Positions 1-7,413 of a DNA stretch of 64,000 nucleotides are shown here, one piece after another. Both the position numbers and the translations under genes were made by a program. A model generated the notes under the pieces. It did not search any database. It worked only from the letters and a program-made list of their open reading frames with translations, and was not told the DNA's origin. This DNA is from Clostridiales bacterium (lineage in GTDB: Bacteria; Bacillota; Clostridia; Christensenellales; Borkfalkiaceae). Position 1 is the first letter of the stretch; each line of letters begins with the position of its first letter. The stretch is taken from the NCBI GenBank assembly GCA_015055805.1, contig SVHN01000002.1, positions 1-64,000 on the forward strand. Reading direction: 5' to 3'.

Positions 1-120
1 TAATCTCCTTTGATTTATTTGATTGCGGTTGGTCACCACTTTCATTTTATCACAGGAGATTTTTTATGTCCATAGCCATAGGCTTTTCCCACCACCCGCA
101 TAGCAGGTGGTTTACTATAC
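1..120. other. Structured non-coding edge, possible IS200/IS605-type end
   Basis: No convincing gene lies here. Two dyads are visible. AATCTCCT at 2-9 pairs with AGGAGATT at 54-61 and is followed by a T-run, so on the plus strand it could end a transcript entering from the left. CCACC/GGTGG forms a short hairpin around 91-111. Short subterminal hairpins with this kind of CCACC(C)GCATAGC..GGTGG core are typical of IS200/IS605-family ends, but no transposase reading frame is present in the window, so this is at most the tip or remnant of such an element. A 19-codon reading frame starting near 66 after an AGGAGA sequence is probably fortuitous. Confidence 0.3.
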
Positions 121-123
121 AAT

Positions 124-155
124 AAAATCCCGACCACAATATGTAGTCGAGATTA
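124..155 (-). terminator. Terminator after spoIVFB
   Basis: On the minus strand the arm AATCTCGAC pairs with GTCGGGATT (one G-T pair) and is followed by a T-rich tail. It lies just past the stop codon of the SpoIVFB-like gene, where the operon is expected to end. Confidence 0.6.
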
Positions 156-159
156 AGCT

Positions 160-996
160 CTATATATACTCTTCAAGTTTGGAATACAGGTCAAACCTTG
201 CTATTATATCGTTTAATTTTGCTTGCGAAAGGGTGGCAATGCATTTATCGCCCGAATATACTGCTATTTCGTTTATAGCCGTTTGATCGAGCAAGGTCAT
301 AAGTTTTTTCACGGTGATACTTTTATCCACCGCTTGGCGTTTAACTTCCATACCGCGCTTTAATTTTTCGGTAGTAACAGCAGTATAAAGTTTGACGTAC
401 TTATTCTCTCTGCCCTTACCAAACGCGCCGAACAGCACGAACAACGAAAAGAACAGCAGAGAAAGATTTAGCGTATTAAACGCCGTAAAGATAAAGGCTA
501 TCAGTAGTAGCGCGGAAAACACCGCGCCCGTAACCTTGCAAAACACTTCCGAACGTTTCTTGCCCATCTTTAAGGCGGTAACGGCTGATAACACCCTACC
601 ACCGTCTAGCGGAAACACAGGCAAAAGGTTTACTATTGCAAGCGATAAGTTCGCCTCTGCAATAACGTCGGTAAAGGCGTAAATTTCTGGGAATATCCAC
701 CAAGTAGCCACAAAAAACAGTCCGATAGCAAGATTTATTAGTGGTCCGGCAAGCGCAATCTTTATTTCGTCTTTTAGTTTTAATCCGTCTATATCTCCAC
801 TTGCAACCGCCCCGAACGGCATTAGCGTAATTTTATTTAAGCGATACCCCAAGCCTGCCGCTGCAAAAGAATGCCCTAACTCGTGCACAACGGCAGACAA
901 GGTGTAAATTATAAAGATTAATATTTTTCCCGTTAAGGCGTAATACGCTCCGAATATTAAAAATAGTGGGTGTACGTATAATCTTAAACCGCCCAT
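160..996 (-). CDS. spoIVFB: SpoIVFB-like site-2 protease (M50 family)
   Basis: Membrane zinc metalloprotease of 278 residues. The zinc-binding motif HELGH is at 38-42 inside a hydrophobic segment, and the second metal motif NLLPVFPLDGG lies near residue 120-130. Several transmembrane segments follow, and the last 70 residues look like a single CBS-type module, as in SpoIVFB. The N-terminal VHP motif also matches that family. In Bacillus, SpoIVFB cuts pro-sigma-K in the outer forespore membrane of the mother cell; the same job here is inference. The start overlaps the end of the upstream SpoIVFA-like gene by 13 bases, so the two are probably translationally coupled. The length is normal for the family. 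Confidence 0.82.
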   Translation of the reverse strand: MGGLRLYVHPLFLIFGAYYALTGKILIFIIYTLSAVVHELGHSFAAAGLGYRLNKITLMPFGAVASGDIDGLKLKDEIKIALAGPLINLAIGLFFVATWWIFPEIYAFTDVIAEANLSLAIVNLLPVFPLDGGRVLSAVTALKMGKKRSEVFCKVTGAVFSALLLIAFIFTAFNTLNLSLLFFSLFVLFGAFGKGRENKYVKLYTAVTTEKLKRGMEVKRQAVDKSITVKKLMTLLDQTAINEIAVYSGDKCIATLSQAKLNDIIARFDLYSKLEEYI

Positions 997-1802
997 ATAA
1001 CAGAGCTATCGACTATCTCGTAATCGGAAATAACCGAGCCGTCCGCACCAGTAAAGCACATGGTTGCGCCGTCTGCCGACATATAACCCACGGGGATATT
1101 AAAGTAAACTTCTTGTTCTAAGTCGGCATACGCATAGTCAAGACCTTTTAACGTCGTCTTAAAGTTATCGCTATGCGAGATTTCCACGCTAAACTTTCCG
1201 TCTTCGCCCTGAGTTATTGCCGTAACCTTTCCATCGCAAGGCGCGTAAACACTTCCCTTTCCAGCAAAGCTTATAACGCCCTTTTCTAAGGAAGTAGTCA
1301 TATCCGCATCAACTGCAATCACAGGCGCGAACTCAGAATAGTTTCTATCGTCTACTTCTACCGTCTGTTCGTTCCCACCAAACATTTGGCGCATAAACAC
1401 GTTTATTCCGCTATCAGCAAAAAACACGTTGGTCAAAAATATTGTAGCGACAAGCACGCCTATAACTACTAACTGAATACCGATTACCGAAAGTTTGATT
1501 GAACCTATATTAAACCGCTTTTTTTGGTTTACGGGCGGTTGATAGGTTTCTACTTCGGATACTCCTGAATAACAAAAACCGTCTTGATCGTTAGGGTAGT
1601 TTTGCTGAACAAAGTTTTCAGGCTCTGGCTGCTCTAATGGATATTCTTCGGCGTTGATTTTGTTCATAAGTTCTTCTTTTACGGTGTCGGGATTGACGTC
1701 CTTTTTGCTAGTTGCTTTTCTTTTTTTAGACGGCTGAAAAGTTACGTTACAAGTATTAACGGGAATTTCCAGCATGGTCGCGTACTGCAATTTTTCGTTC
1801 AT
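984..1802 (-). CDS. spoIVFA: SpoIVFA-like membrane protein with degenerate LytM/M23 domain
   Basis: Protein of 272 residues. A charged N-terminal cytoplasmic part of about 110 residues precedes one transmembrane segment (about 115-135) and a C-terminal beta-rich domain with the peptidase M23 fold pattern (VYAPCDGKVTAI) but without the usual metal-binding HxH residues. That is the architecture of SpoIVFA, which holds and inhibits SpoIVFB. The start at 1802 is chosen because an AAGGAG site sits 8 bases before it. A longer frame beginning at 1829 lacks a ribosome binding site. The gene directly precedes and overlaps the SpoIVFB-like gene, which strengthens the call. Confidence 0.72.
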   Translation of the reverse strand: MNEKLQYATMLEIPVNTCNVTFQPSKKRKATSKKDVNPDTVKEELMNKINAEEYPLEQPEPENFVQQNYPNDQDGFCYSGVSEVETYQPPVNQKKRFNIGSIKLSVIGIQLVVIGVLVATIFLTNVFFADSGINVFMRQMFGGNEQTVEVDDRNYSEFAPVIAVDADMTTSLEKGVISFAGKGSVYAPCDGKVTAITQGEDGKFSVEISHSDNFKTTLKGLDYAYADLEQEVYFNIPVGYMSADGATMCFTGADGSVISDYEIVDSSVIWAV

Positions 1803-1863
1803 AATGTTTCTCCTTTTTGGTTTGTTCATAAAAACTATATGACTAAAAAAAAGCGGTTATGAC

Positions 1864-1902
1864 AAAAAAATACCGCCCGATAATTTTTCGGACGGTTTTT
1901 TT
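1864..1902 (-). terminator. Terminator after apgM
   Basis: CCGCCCG at 1873-1879 pairs with CGGACGG at 1889-1895 (G-T wobble included) and is flanked by A- and T-runs on both sides, so it could work in both directions. It separates apgM from the SpoIVFA-like gene. Confidence 0.7.
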
Positions 1903-1912
1903 GTCGATTAAA

Positions 1913-3124
1913 TTATTTGTTGCCCATTAATCTCTGTATAAGTTCATATCCGTGCTCAACGAAAATTCCGCTATTTTTCGCCTCTTCTTCGTCGTAAGAT
2001 TTTGCGCCCACGCCTTTTTCCTTTCTACTGTCGTATATAAGATAAGGTACGGGGTCGGAACAATGCGTTCTTATTGCAATCGGGGTTGGGTGGTCGGGCG
2101 CAATCAGCACGGCAAAATCTTCGCCTGAATTTTTTAAGCTTTCCACAACCGTCTTAACGACCTTTTCGTCTATTTCCTCAATAGAGAAAATCTTTTTCTC
2201 AACGTCGCCGTGGTGTCCACACTCGTCGGGTGCTTCCATGTGTATATACACGAAGTCTAGACCGCTATTTAACGCGTCGATACACGCCTTTGCTTTTCCG
2301 CTAAAATTCGTATCGTAATTACCTGTTGCGCCTTCAACTTCTATAACTTGCATACCCGTAAGTTTTCCTATGCCTTTAAGTAGGTCTACTGCGGATATTA
2401 TACCGCCTTTAAGATTAAAACGGCTTTCAAAACTTTGAAGGCTCGGCTTTGTCCCTTCGCCCCAAAACCACAACGAGTTGGCAGGGTTTTTACCCTGCGA
2501 TATTCTTTTTATGTTTATCGGGTGGTCTTTTAACAGTTCGTAAGAACGTTTCATTAGGTCTAGATAAAATTCACCGTCGCCGTCGGGAAGATGTCCTTTA
2601 ACGGGTTGCCCCGTAATATCGTGCGGAGGGGTTAATTTGCCATAAACCTTGCCGTTATCAATGACCAAGCAATGACGATAGCTTATCCCCGCGTAGAGCG
2701 AAAGTTTATCGGTATTAAGTTCTTTTGCAAGATATTCGATAAGTTCTTTTGCCTCAGCGGTAGATATTTCACCTGCGCTATAATCAATCATTGTCTTATC
2801 TTGATACTCTTCTTCGTTTGAAACAGTGACTAAATTTGCGCGCGCGGTAACGTCGGTATCTTTAAGGTCGATACCGATACTTGCCGCCTCTAACGGCGAT
2901 CTGCCCGTATACCCTTCTTTGGGGTCGTACCCTAAAACCGAAAGGTTTGCAACGTCGCTCCCCGGTTTCATACCGCAAGGTACGGTCTGACAAAGCCCTA
3001 CTTCGGATATTTTACTAAGGCTGTCCGTATACGGTTTTTTCGCTACCATAAGCGGTGTTTTATTGCCCAAAATTTCTTGACGATAGTCTGCCATACCGTC
3101 GCCTAGTATTACAACGTATTTCAT
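1913..3124 (-). CDS. apgM: Cofactor-independent phosphoglycerate mutase, ApgM type
   Basis: Protein of 403 residues in the alkaline phosphatase superfamily. It opens with VILGDGMADY, which carries the metal-binding Asp, and has the family block PGSDVANLSVLGYDP with the candidate active-site Ser near residue 60. The metal site near the C-terminus contains APDHPTP. ApgM-type enzymes interconvert 2- and 3-phosphoglycerate without 2,3-bisphosphoglycerate and are found in archaea and anaerobic bacteria. Some members of this family have instead been proposed to act as homoserine kinases, which the sequence alone does not exclude. The start overlaps the stop of ung by 4 bases (ATGA), so the two genes form one transcript. 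Confidence 0.85.
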   Translation of the reverse strand: MKYVVILGDGMADYRQEILGNKTPLMVAKKPYTDSLSKISEVGLCQTVPCGMKPGSDVANLSVLGYDPKEGYTGRSPLEAASIGIDLKDTDVTARANLVTVSNEEEYQDKTMIDYSAGEISTAEAKELIEYLAKELNTDKLSLYAGISYRHCLVIDNGKVYGKLTPPHDITGQPVKGHLPDGDGEFYLDLMKRSYELLKDHPINIKRISQGKNPANSLWFWGEGTKPSLQSFESRFNLKGGIISAVDLLKGIGKLTGMQVIEVEGATGNYDTNFSGKAKACIDALNSGLDFVYIHMEAPDECGHHGDVEKKIFSIEEIDEKVVKTVVESLKNSGEDFAVLIAPDHPTPIAIRTHCSDPVPYLIYDSRKEKGVGAKSYDEEEAKNSGIFVEHGYELIQRLMGNK

Positions 3125-3789
3125 AACGCGCTCCAGTCAATCGGCGTTTTGCCGTGTGATAATAAATATTCGTTGGTTTTCTTAAAGTGTCCGCACCCGA
3201 AAAATCCGTTATACGCAGAAAGCGGACTTGGGTGAGCGCACTCTAAAATTAGATGTTTAGTTTTATCAATAAGCGGTTTTTTACTGCGAGCATTTCCACC
3301 CCACAGCAAAAACACGACGTGGTCTTTTTGGTCGGATATCTTCTTTATTATGCTGTCGGTAAAGAACTCCCAACCCTTGCCTTTATGCGAGTTGGCTTGG
3401 TGCGCCCTTACCGTTAGAACGGCGTTAAGAAGTAATACGCCCTGCTTTGCCCAACCGACAAGGTTTCCACTTTTTCTTATAGGAATACCGAGTTCGGCAT
3501 TTAGTTCTTTATACATATTGACGAGTGACGGCGGAACGTCCACACCGTCAGGCACGGAAAAGGAAAGCCCCATTGCTTGACCTTCGTTGTGGTAAGGATC
3601 TTGCCCCAACAGCACGACTTTAACGTCGTTAAACGACGTGTATTTCATACTGTTAAAGATGTCGTACATGGACGGATAAACGACGTGCGAAGAATATTCG
3701 GTTTTCAAAAACTCTCTTAAAGCGAGATACTCTTTCGAGTTAAACTCTTCTTTTAATATTTCGTCCCACTCTTCGGTTATCTTAATCAT
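3121..3789 (-). CDS. ung: Uracil-DNA glycosylase, family 1
   Basis: Base-excision repair enzyme of 222 residues that removes uracil from DNA. The catalytic water-activating motif GQDPYH is near residue 62, the region LLLNAVLTVRAHQANSH is conserved, and the DNA-binding loop HPSPLS is near residue 188. Length is typical. An AAGGGGATAAA sequence before the ATG is the ribosome binding site. It is the first gene of a two-gene unit with apgM, a pairing with no obvious functional link. Confidence 0.97.
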   Translation of the reverse strand: MIKITEEWDEILKEEFNSKEYLALREFLKTEYSSHVVYPSMYDIFNSMKYTSFNDVKVVLLGQDPYHNEGQAMGLSFSVPDGVDVPPSLVNMYKELNAELGIPIRKSGNLVGWAKQGVLLLNAVLTVRAHQANSHKGKGWEFFTDSIIKKISDQKDHVVFLLWGGNARSKKPLIDKTKHLILECAHPSPLSAYNGFFGCGHFKKTNEYLLSHGKTPIDWSAL

Positions 3790-3990
3790 TTTATCCCCTT
3801 AGTATTTACGGCATATTTTAACCGTGTAGTTAATATAAACTATATGAAGCTAAAAATTTTGCAACGCAAAATCTTTCGCAAAACTGACGTTTTGCATTAA
3901 AAACTTTGGTTTTTATTCTTCAAGTTTGAAATATTGCGAAGTTGTAAATCCTTGCAAGCAAGTTTCCAACTTCTTATATTATAATATCAC
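3790..3990. other. Non-coding stretch with hairpins
   Basis: This gap between divergent ung and mntP has no gene. It contains a GCAAAA..TTTTGC stem around 3870-3900 and the palindrome CTTGCAAGCAAG around 3953. The 16-base string beginning CCAACTTCTTATATTA near 3967 recurs upstream of yqfC near 52219. I looked for a manganese-sensing (yybP-ykoY) riboswitch here and did not see one. Confidence 0.4.
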
Positions 3991-3997
3991 ATTTACT

Positions 3998-4026
3998 TTG
4001 ACAAAATCAATTTAATTTAATATAAT
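3998..4026 (+). promoter_or_regulatory. Consensus sigma-A promoter of mntP
   Basis: TTGACA at 3998-4003, a 17-base spacer and TATAAT at 4021-4026 match the sigma-A consensus at every position. Transcription should begin near 4033, about 27 bases before the mntP start codon, so the leader is short and leaves no room for a riboswitch downstream of the start site. Confidence 0.85.
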
Positions 4027-4059
4027 ATGTGGGTATTTTATTTTTGCACAAGGAGTCTT

Positions 4060-4647
4060 ATGCAATTATACGAAGTTATTTTAATAGGTATTGCAATGTC
4101 AATCGACGCTTGCGCGCTGACCATATCCAACTGCACCACCTATAAAGATTCGCTGAATAGAAAAAAAGAACTAGCAATGCCCATAACCTTTGGCTTGTTC
4201 CAAGGCGTTATGCCCTTACTTGGGTATTTTATCGGGTCGCTGTTCAAAAGTTTTATCGGTTCAGCGTTAAAATTTATTAGTGCGGCAATCTTTTTGGTGC
4301 TAGCAATCAAAATCGTAGTTGACTTATTAAAAGAGCGCAACCAAGAAATAAAACTGTCGGAAGTAAAAACCGCTAAATCTCACGTCGCTTTTACTTTTGC
4401 TATCCTACTAATTCAAGGCATAGCAACCAGCATTGACGCTTTCGTTATCGGAATAACCCTAGTCAGCGTAACCTTTTCTATATATCTTGCCGTTTTAATT
4501 ATAGCGGCGGTTACCTTTATATTCGTTCTTCTAGCATTGTTTTTTGGAAAATGTCTTGGCAAAATCTTCGGCAGTTACGCCAAATGGCTAGGCGCGGCAA
4601 TACTTTTCGCCCTATCAATAAAAGAATTTATCGAAGCAATAATTTAG
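4060..4647 (+). CDS. mntP: Manganese efflux pump MntP
   Basis: Integral membrane protein of 195 residues with six predicted helices in two homologous halves. The paired motifs SIDACALTISN near the N-terminus and TSIDAFVIGITL near residue 123 carry the acidic residues typical of MntP, which exports Mn(II). The start at 4060 is selected because AAGGAG lies 5 bases upstream and the mapped promoter would place an in-frame ATG at 4027 almost at the transcript start. The gene is monocistronic, between a perfect promoter and a strong terminator. Confidence 0.9.
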   Translation: MQLYEVILIGIAMSIDACALTISNCTTYKDSLNRKKELAMPITFGLFQGVMPLLGYFIGSLFKSFIGSALKFISAAIFLVLAIKIVVDLLKERNQEIKLSEVKTAKSHVAFTFAILLIQGIATSIDAFVIGITLVSVTFSIYLAVLIIAAVTFIFVLLALFFGKCLGKIFGSYAKWLGAAILFALSIKEFIEAII

Positions 4648-4663
4648 TTTATAAATATAGATT

Positions 4664-4699
4664 AAAGGCACTTGCCATTGTTGCAAGTGCCTTTTTATT
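4664..4699 (+). terminator. Bidirectional terminator between mntP and icd
   Basis: GGCACTTGC pairs with GCAAGTGCC around a short loop, with AAA before and TTTTT after, so it serves mntP on the plus strand and possibly icd on the minus strand. Confidence 0.85.
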
Positions 4700-4706
4700 T
4701 TGTCAA

Positions 4707-5906
4707 TTAAATTCTTTTTGCGATTGCTTTTAAGAAATCTTTAGAGTTGAGTTTTTTTGGCGTTACGCCGTCTTTTTTGAATAAGCCTACTAAATCGCCT
4801 GTCATTTCGCCCTCTTCAATAGTTGATATAGTTGCTTTTTCCAAACGGTTTGCAAAGTCAACTAATTCGGGAAGATTATCAAGTTCACCACGCTTTCTTA
4901 ACGCTCCACTCCAAGCGAAAATAGTTGCAACGGGGTTGGTGGACGTTTCTTCGCCCTTTATATATTTATAATAATGTCTAGTAACCGTGCCGTGCGCCGC
5001 CTCGTATTCGTAAACGCCGTCTGGTGAAACGAGTACGCTAGTCATCATTGCCAAACTTCCGTAAGCGGTTGCGACCATATCACTCATAACGTCGCCGTCG
5101 TAGTTTTTGCACGCCCAAACTATTCCGCCCTCACTTCTAACTATTCTTGCAACGACGTCGTCGATAAGGGTATACATATATTCTATGCCCACCTTTTCAA
5201 ACTTTTCTTTGTATTCGTTTTCGTAAATATCGCTAAATATTTTCTTAAAGTTACCGTCGTAAATCTTGCTTATGGTATCCTTGGTAGAAAACCATAAAGG
5301 AAGACGCATATCGAGCGCGTAATTAAAGCAAGCGCGCGCAAAACTTGCGATTGATTTATCGGTGTTATGCATAGCCATTACTACGCCGTCACCATCGAAC
5401 TCGTGAACGGTCTTAATCGTCTTATTTCCGTTCTCGTCGGTAAAGACTAGTTCTGCCTTGCCTTTCGTCGCCTTTCCGTCGACTGCTTTATAAATATCGC
5501 CGTAAGCGTGTCTTGCAATAACGATAGGTTTCTTCCAGGTAGGAATATACGGCGTTATTCCGTCCACTAAGATAGGCGCGCGGAAAACCGTTCCGTCAAG
5601 CATAGCGCGGATTGTGCCGTTCGGACTTTTATACATTTTCTTTAAGGAATACTCTTCCACCCTTTGAGCGTTGGGGGTTATTGTTGCACACTTTACCGCT
5701 ACGCCGTATTTTTTAGTAGCGATCGCGCTGTCAACGGTTACCTTATCGTCGGTGTTATCTCTTTCTTTAAGTCCCAAATCATAATATTCGGTTTTTAAGT
5801 CCACGAACGGCTGGATAAGAATTTCTTTAATCCATTGCCATAAAACTCTTGTCATTTCGTCCCCGTCCATCTCGACGAGTGGGGTAATCATTTTTATTTT
5901 ATCCAT
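4707..5906 (-). CDS. icd: NADP-dependent isocitrate dehydrogenase (type II, eukaryotic-like)
   Basis: Protein of 399 residues that oxidatively decarboxylates isocitrate to 2-oxoglutarate. The N-terminus [15 protein letters not shown] and the substrate region [18 protein letters not shown] are diagnostic of the homodimeric type II subfamily (like cytosolic IDH1) rather than of the E. coli type. The metal-binding region [13 protein letters not shown] and the cofactor region [12 protein letters not shown] are present. A GGAGA site precedes the ATG. An aconitase-family gene lies at 55226-57394, so the window holds two steps of an oxidative citrate branch, probably used to make 2-oxoglutarate for biosynthesis. 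Confidence 0.95.
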   Translation of the reverse strand: MDKIKMITPLVEMDGDEMTRVLWQWIKEILIQPFVDLKTEYYDLGLKERDNTDDKVTVDSAIATKKYGVAVKCATITPNAQRVEEYSLKKMYKSPNGTIRAMLDGTVFRAPILVDGITPYIPTWKKPIVIARHAYGDIYKAVDGKATKGKAELVFTDENGNKTIKTVHEFDGDGVVMAMHNTDKSIASFARACFNYALDMRLPLWFSTKDTISKIYDGNFKKIFSDIYENEYKEKFEKVGIEYMYTLIDDVVARIVRSEGGIVWACKNYDGDVMSDMVATAYGSLAMMTSVLVSPDGVYEYEAAHGTVTRHYYKYIKGEETSTNPVATIFAWSGALRKRGELDNLPELVDFANRLEKATISTIEEGEMTGDLVGLFKKDGVTPKKLNSKDFLKAIAKRI

Positions 5907-5958
5907 AGTTGTTCTCCGTTGTTTTTTTCCTGCTTATTTTACCACACGGACGATTATT

Positions 5959-7056
5959 TTACAAGCGTTTTGCGCCCTTACTGCCAACACCGCTTAAAAT
6001 ACCCGATTTATAATCGGTCTTAAAGGTCGAACTTACGGCAAACTCTTTTTCTGCTAGGGCTATTATATCGCTAAGCATTACCGTAAAGCCTTTGAGCGTT
6101 TTGCTAAAAAGGTAATAGCTTAATGACCCCGGCACGGCGTTTATCTCGTTTAAGTACACAACGCCACCCGATATAAAGTAATCTATCCTTATAACGCCCC
6201 TAAAATCCAGTTCGCGGTAAATTTTTTCGGTTGTCTGCTTAATTTTATCGGAAAGTTTTTTGTCGATATCCGCAGGGAAAACGCGTTTACCGTCCTCGTA
6301 TTTATCACCAAAGGTTAAAATTTTATCTCTTCCTACCGGTCTTTCACACTCGGACACCGTTATTTCTTTATTCCCCGAAAGGTACGCCGCGCAGTTTATT
6401 TCTATAAAGTCTTCTAAGCACGGCTCAATGATTGCACCCGAACCGAACCTTAACGCGTACCTTATTGCCGCCACTAACTGCCCCTTATCTTTTGCACGCA
6501 TAACGCCTATACTTGAACCCAAAAGATTAGGTTTTACTATCATAGGATATTGAAGATTTTTTTCCGCGGTTTCCGCATCGCTCTCTTTTTTTGCAAAAAC
6601 AAAGGGCAAAGTCTTTACTTTTAGTCCCGACATAACCGTTTTAGTAAACCGTTTATCCATACTCACCGCCGACGGCAATATAGGTGGTGATGCAAGCGGT
6701 ATTCCGCACGATTTTAAAAGTCCTGCAAAACTTCCGTCTTCCCCCGAACCGCCGTGCATACAGTTTATCGCTACCGCCACACTATCTATCGGTTTTAAGC
6801 GATTATTCTTTATGCGATATAAAACGTTGCTCCCACCAACTAGGGTTACCCGACTAAGTTTTTTATAGTTAAGGTTATTATATTCGTCGGGGTCTTTTAA
6901 GATATCGCCCGTATACCACTCACCTTTTTTGTCAACGTAAATAGGAACAGGCGAGTACTTTTCCTTGTCGATAGAATTTAAGGTCATTACTCCTGTTATA
7001 ACCGAAACGTCGTGCTCAACCGACTTTCCACCAAAAAAAACAACAACCGTTTTCAT
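5959..7056 (-). CDS. ddl: D-alanine--D-alanine ligase
   Basis: ATP-grasp ligase of 365 residues that makes the D-Ala-D-Ala dipeptide for peptidoglycan. It has the N-terminal VVVFFGGKSVEHDVSV motif, GGSGEDGSFAGLL, the ATP-binding VKPNLLGSSIGV and the metal-binding YLNEINAVPGSL. The middle segment EDFIEINCAAYLSG differs from the classic Ddl sequence but is common in clostridial homologues. A GGAGGTG site lies 7 bases before the ATG. Alanine racemase (40017-41036) and a MurF-like ligase (7410-9092) in the same window supply and use the product. The gene tail has no close downstream partner. Confidence 0.93.
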   Translation of the reverse strand: MKTVVVFFGGKSVEHDVSVITGVMTLNSIDKEKYSPVPIYVDKKGEWYTGDILKDPDEYNNLNYKKLSRVTLVGGSNVLYRIKNNRLKPIDSVAVAINCMHGGSGEDGSFAGLLKSCGIPLASPPILPSAVSMDKRFTKTVMSGLKVKTLPFVFAKKESDAETAEKNLQYPMIVKPNLLGSSIGVMRAKDKGQLVAAIRYALRFGSGAIIEPCLEDFIEINCAAYLSGNKEITVSECERPVGRDKILTFGDKYEDGKRVFPADIDKKLSDKIKQTTEKIYRELDFRGVIRIDYFISGGVVYLNEINAVPGSLSYYLFSKTLKGFTVMLSDIIALAEKEFAVSSTFKTDYKSGILSGVGSKGAKRL

Positions 7057-7166
7057 TAAAAAAACACCTCCGCTTTAATTTTTCAGCTTTGGTGCTTTTA
7101 ATATTTTTAGTGAATAAGTAAAAGTGAATAGTGAATAGTTGCGGTATAATTATTAAATATAGCAAC

Positions 7167-7293
7167 GTTAAACGGATTAGATACAAGCAATACAAGGAAA
7201 GTGAAGTTTTACGAAGTGCGTGTACTTTTACGTACACAATCAAGCAAATCTGAAGTTTGACGAACTATTACGAAGTATGTAAGCCAGTTAAAC
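7167..7293. repeat. Palindromic intergenic element, copy 1 (subtype A)
   Basis: About 125 bp bounded by GTTAAACGGATTAGATAC and, inverted, by GTATGTAAGCCAGTTAAAC. The core holds the perfect stem GTGTAC/GTACAC (7220-7225 and 7232-7237) followed by AATCAAG. The same core and layout occur in copy 4 at 32418-32543. It shares the terminal GTTAAAC with copy 2, so the two are fused head to tail. No coding potential. Confidence 0.75.
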
Positions 7294-7413
7294 GGGTTAG
7301 ATGCGAGTTGGGCTAGGCTCGCTCAAAGGGAAGGACTGCCGTGACCGTCTGGTCATAAAGGTCTTCCCTTTAGAGCAGTAAACGACGCCCAACGAAGTAT
7401 ATAAGCCGTTTAA
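7287..7413. repeat. Palindromic intergenic element, copy 2 (subtype B)
   Basis: Outer stem TTAAACGG (7288-7295) pairs with CCGTTTAA (7406-7413). The inner stem AAAGGGAAG (7325-7333) pairs perfectly with CTTCCCTTT (7363-7371), and the apical hairpin is TGACC-GTCT-GGTCA (7342-7355). Copy 3 has the same apical hairpin and the same conserved GGCTCGC and GCAGTAAACGACG boxes but a quite different, equally perfect inner stem. The right arm overlaps the stop codon of the MurF-like gene, so the element sits exactly at that gene's 3' end. Confidence 0.78.

Noticed and set aside
66-125. Nineteen-codon reading frame at the left edge
   Set aside because: It runs through hairpin sequences typical of an element end and has no family resemblance.
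3790-4026. Manganese riboswitch (yybP-ykoY) upstream of mntP
   Set aside because: The conserved boxes are absent and the promoter leaves a leader of only about 27 bases.
4027-4059. Longer start for mntP
   Set aside because: It would begin at or before the predicted transcription start and lacks a ribosome binding site; the ATG at 4060 has AAGGAG.
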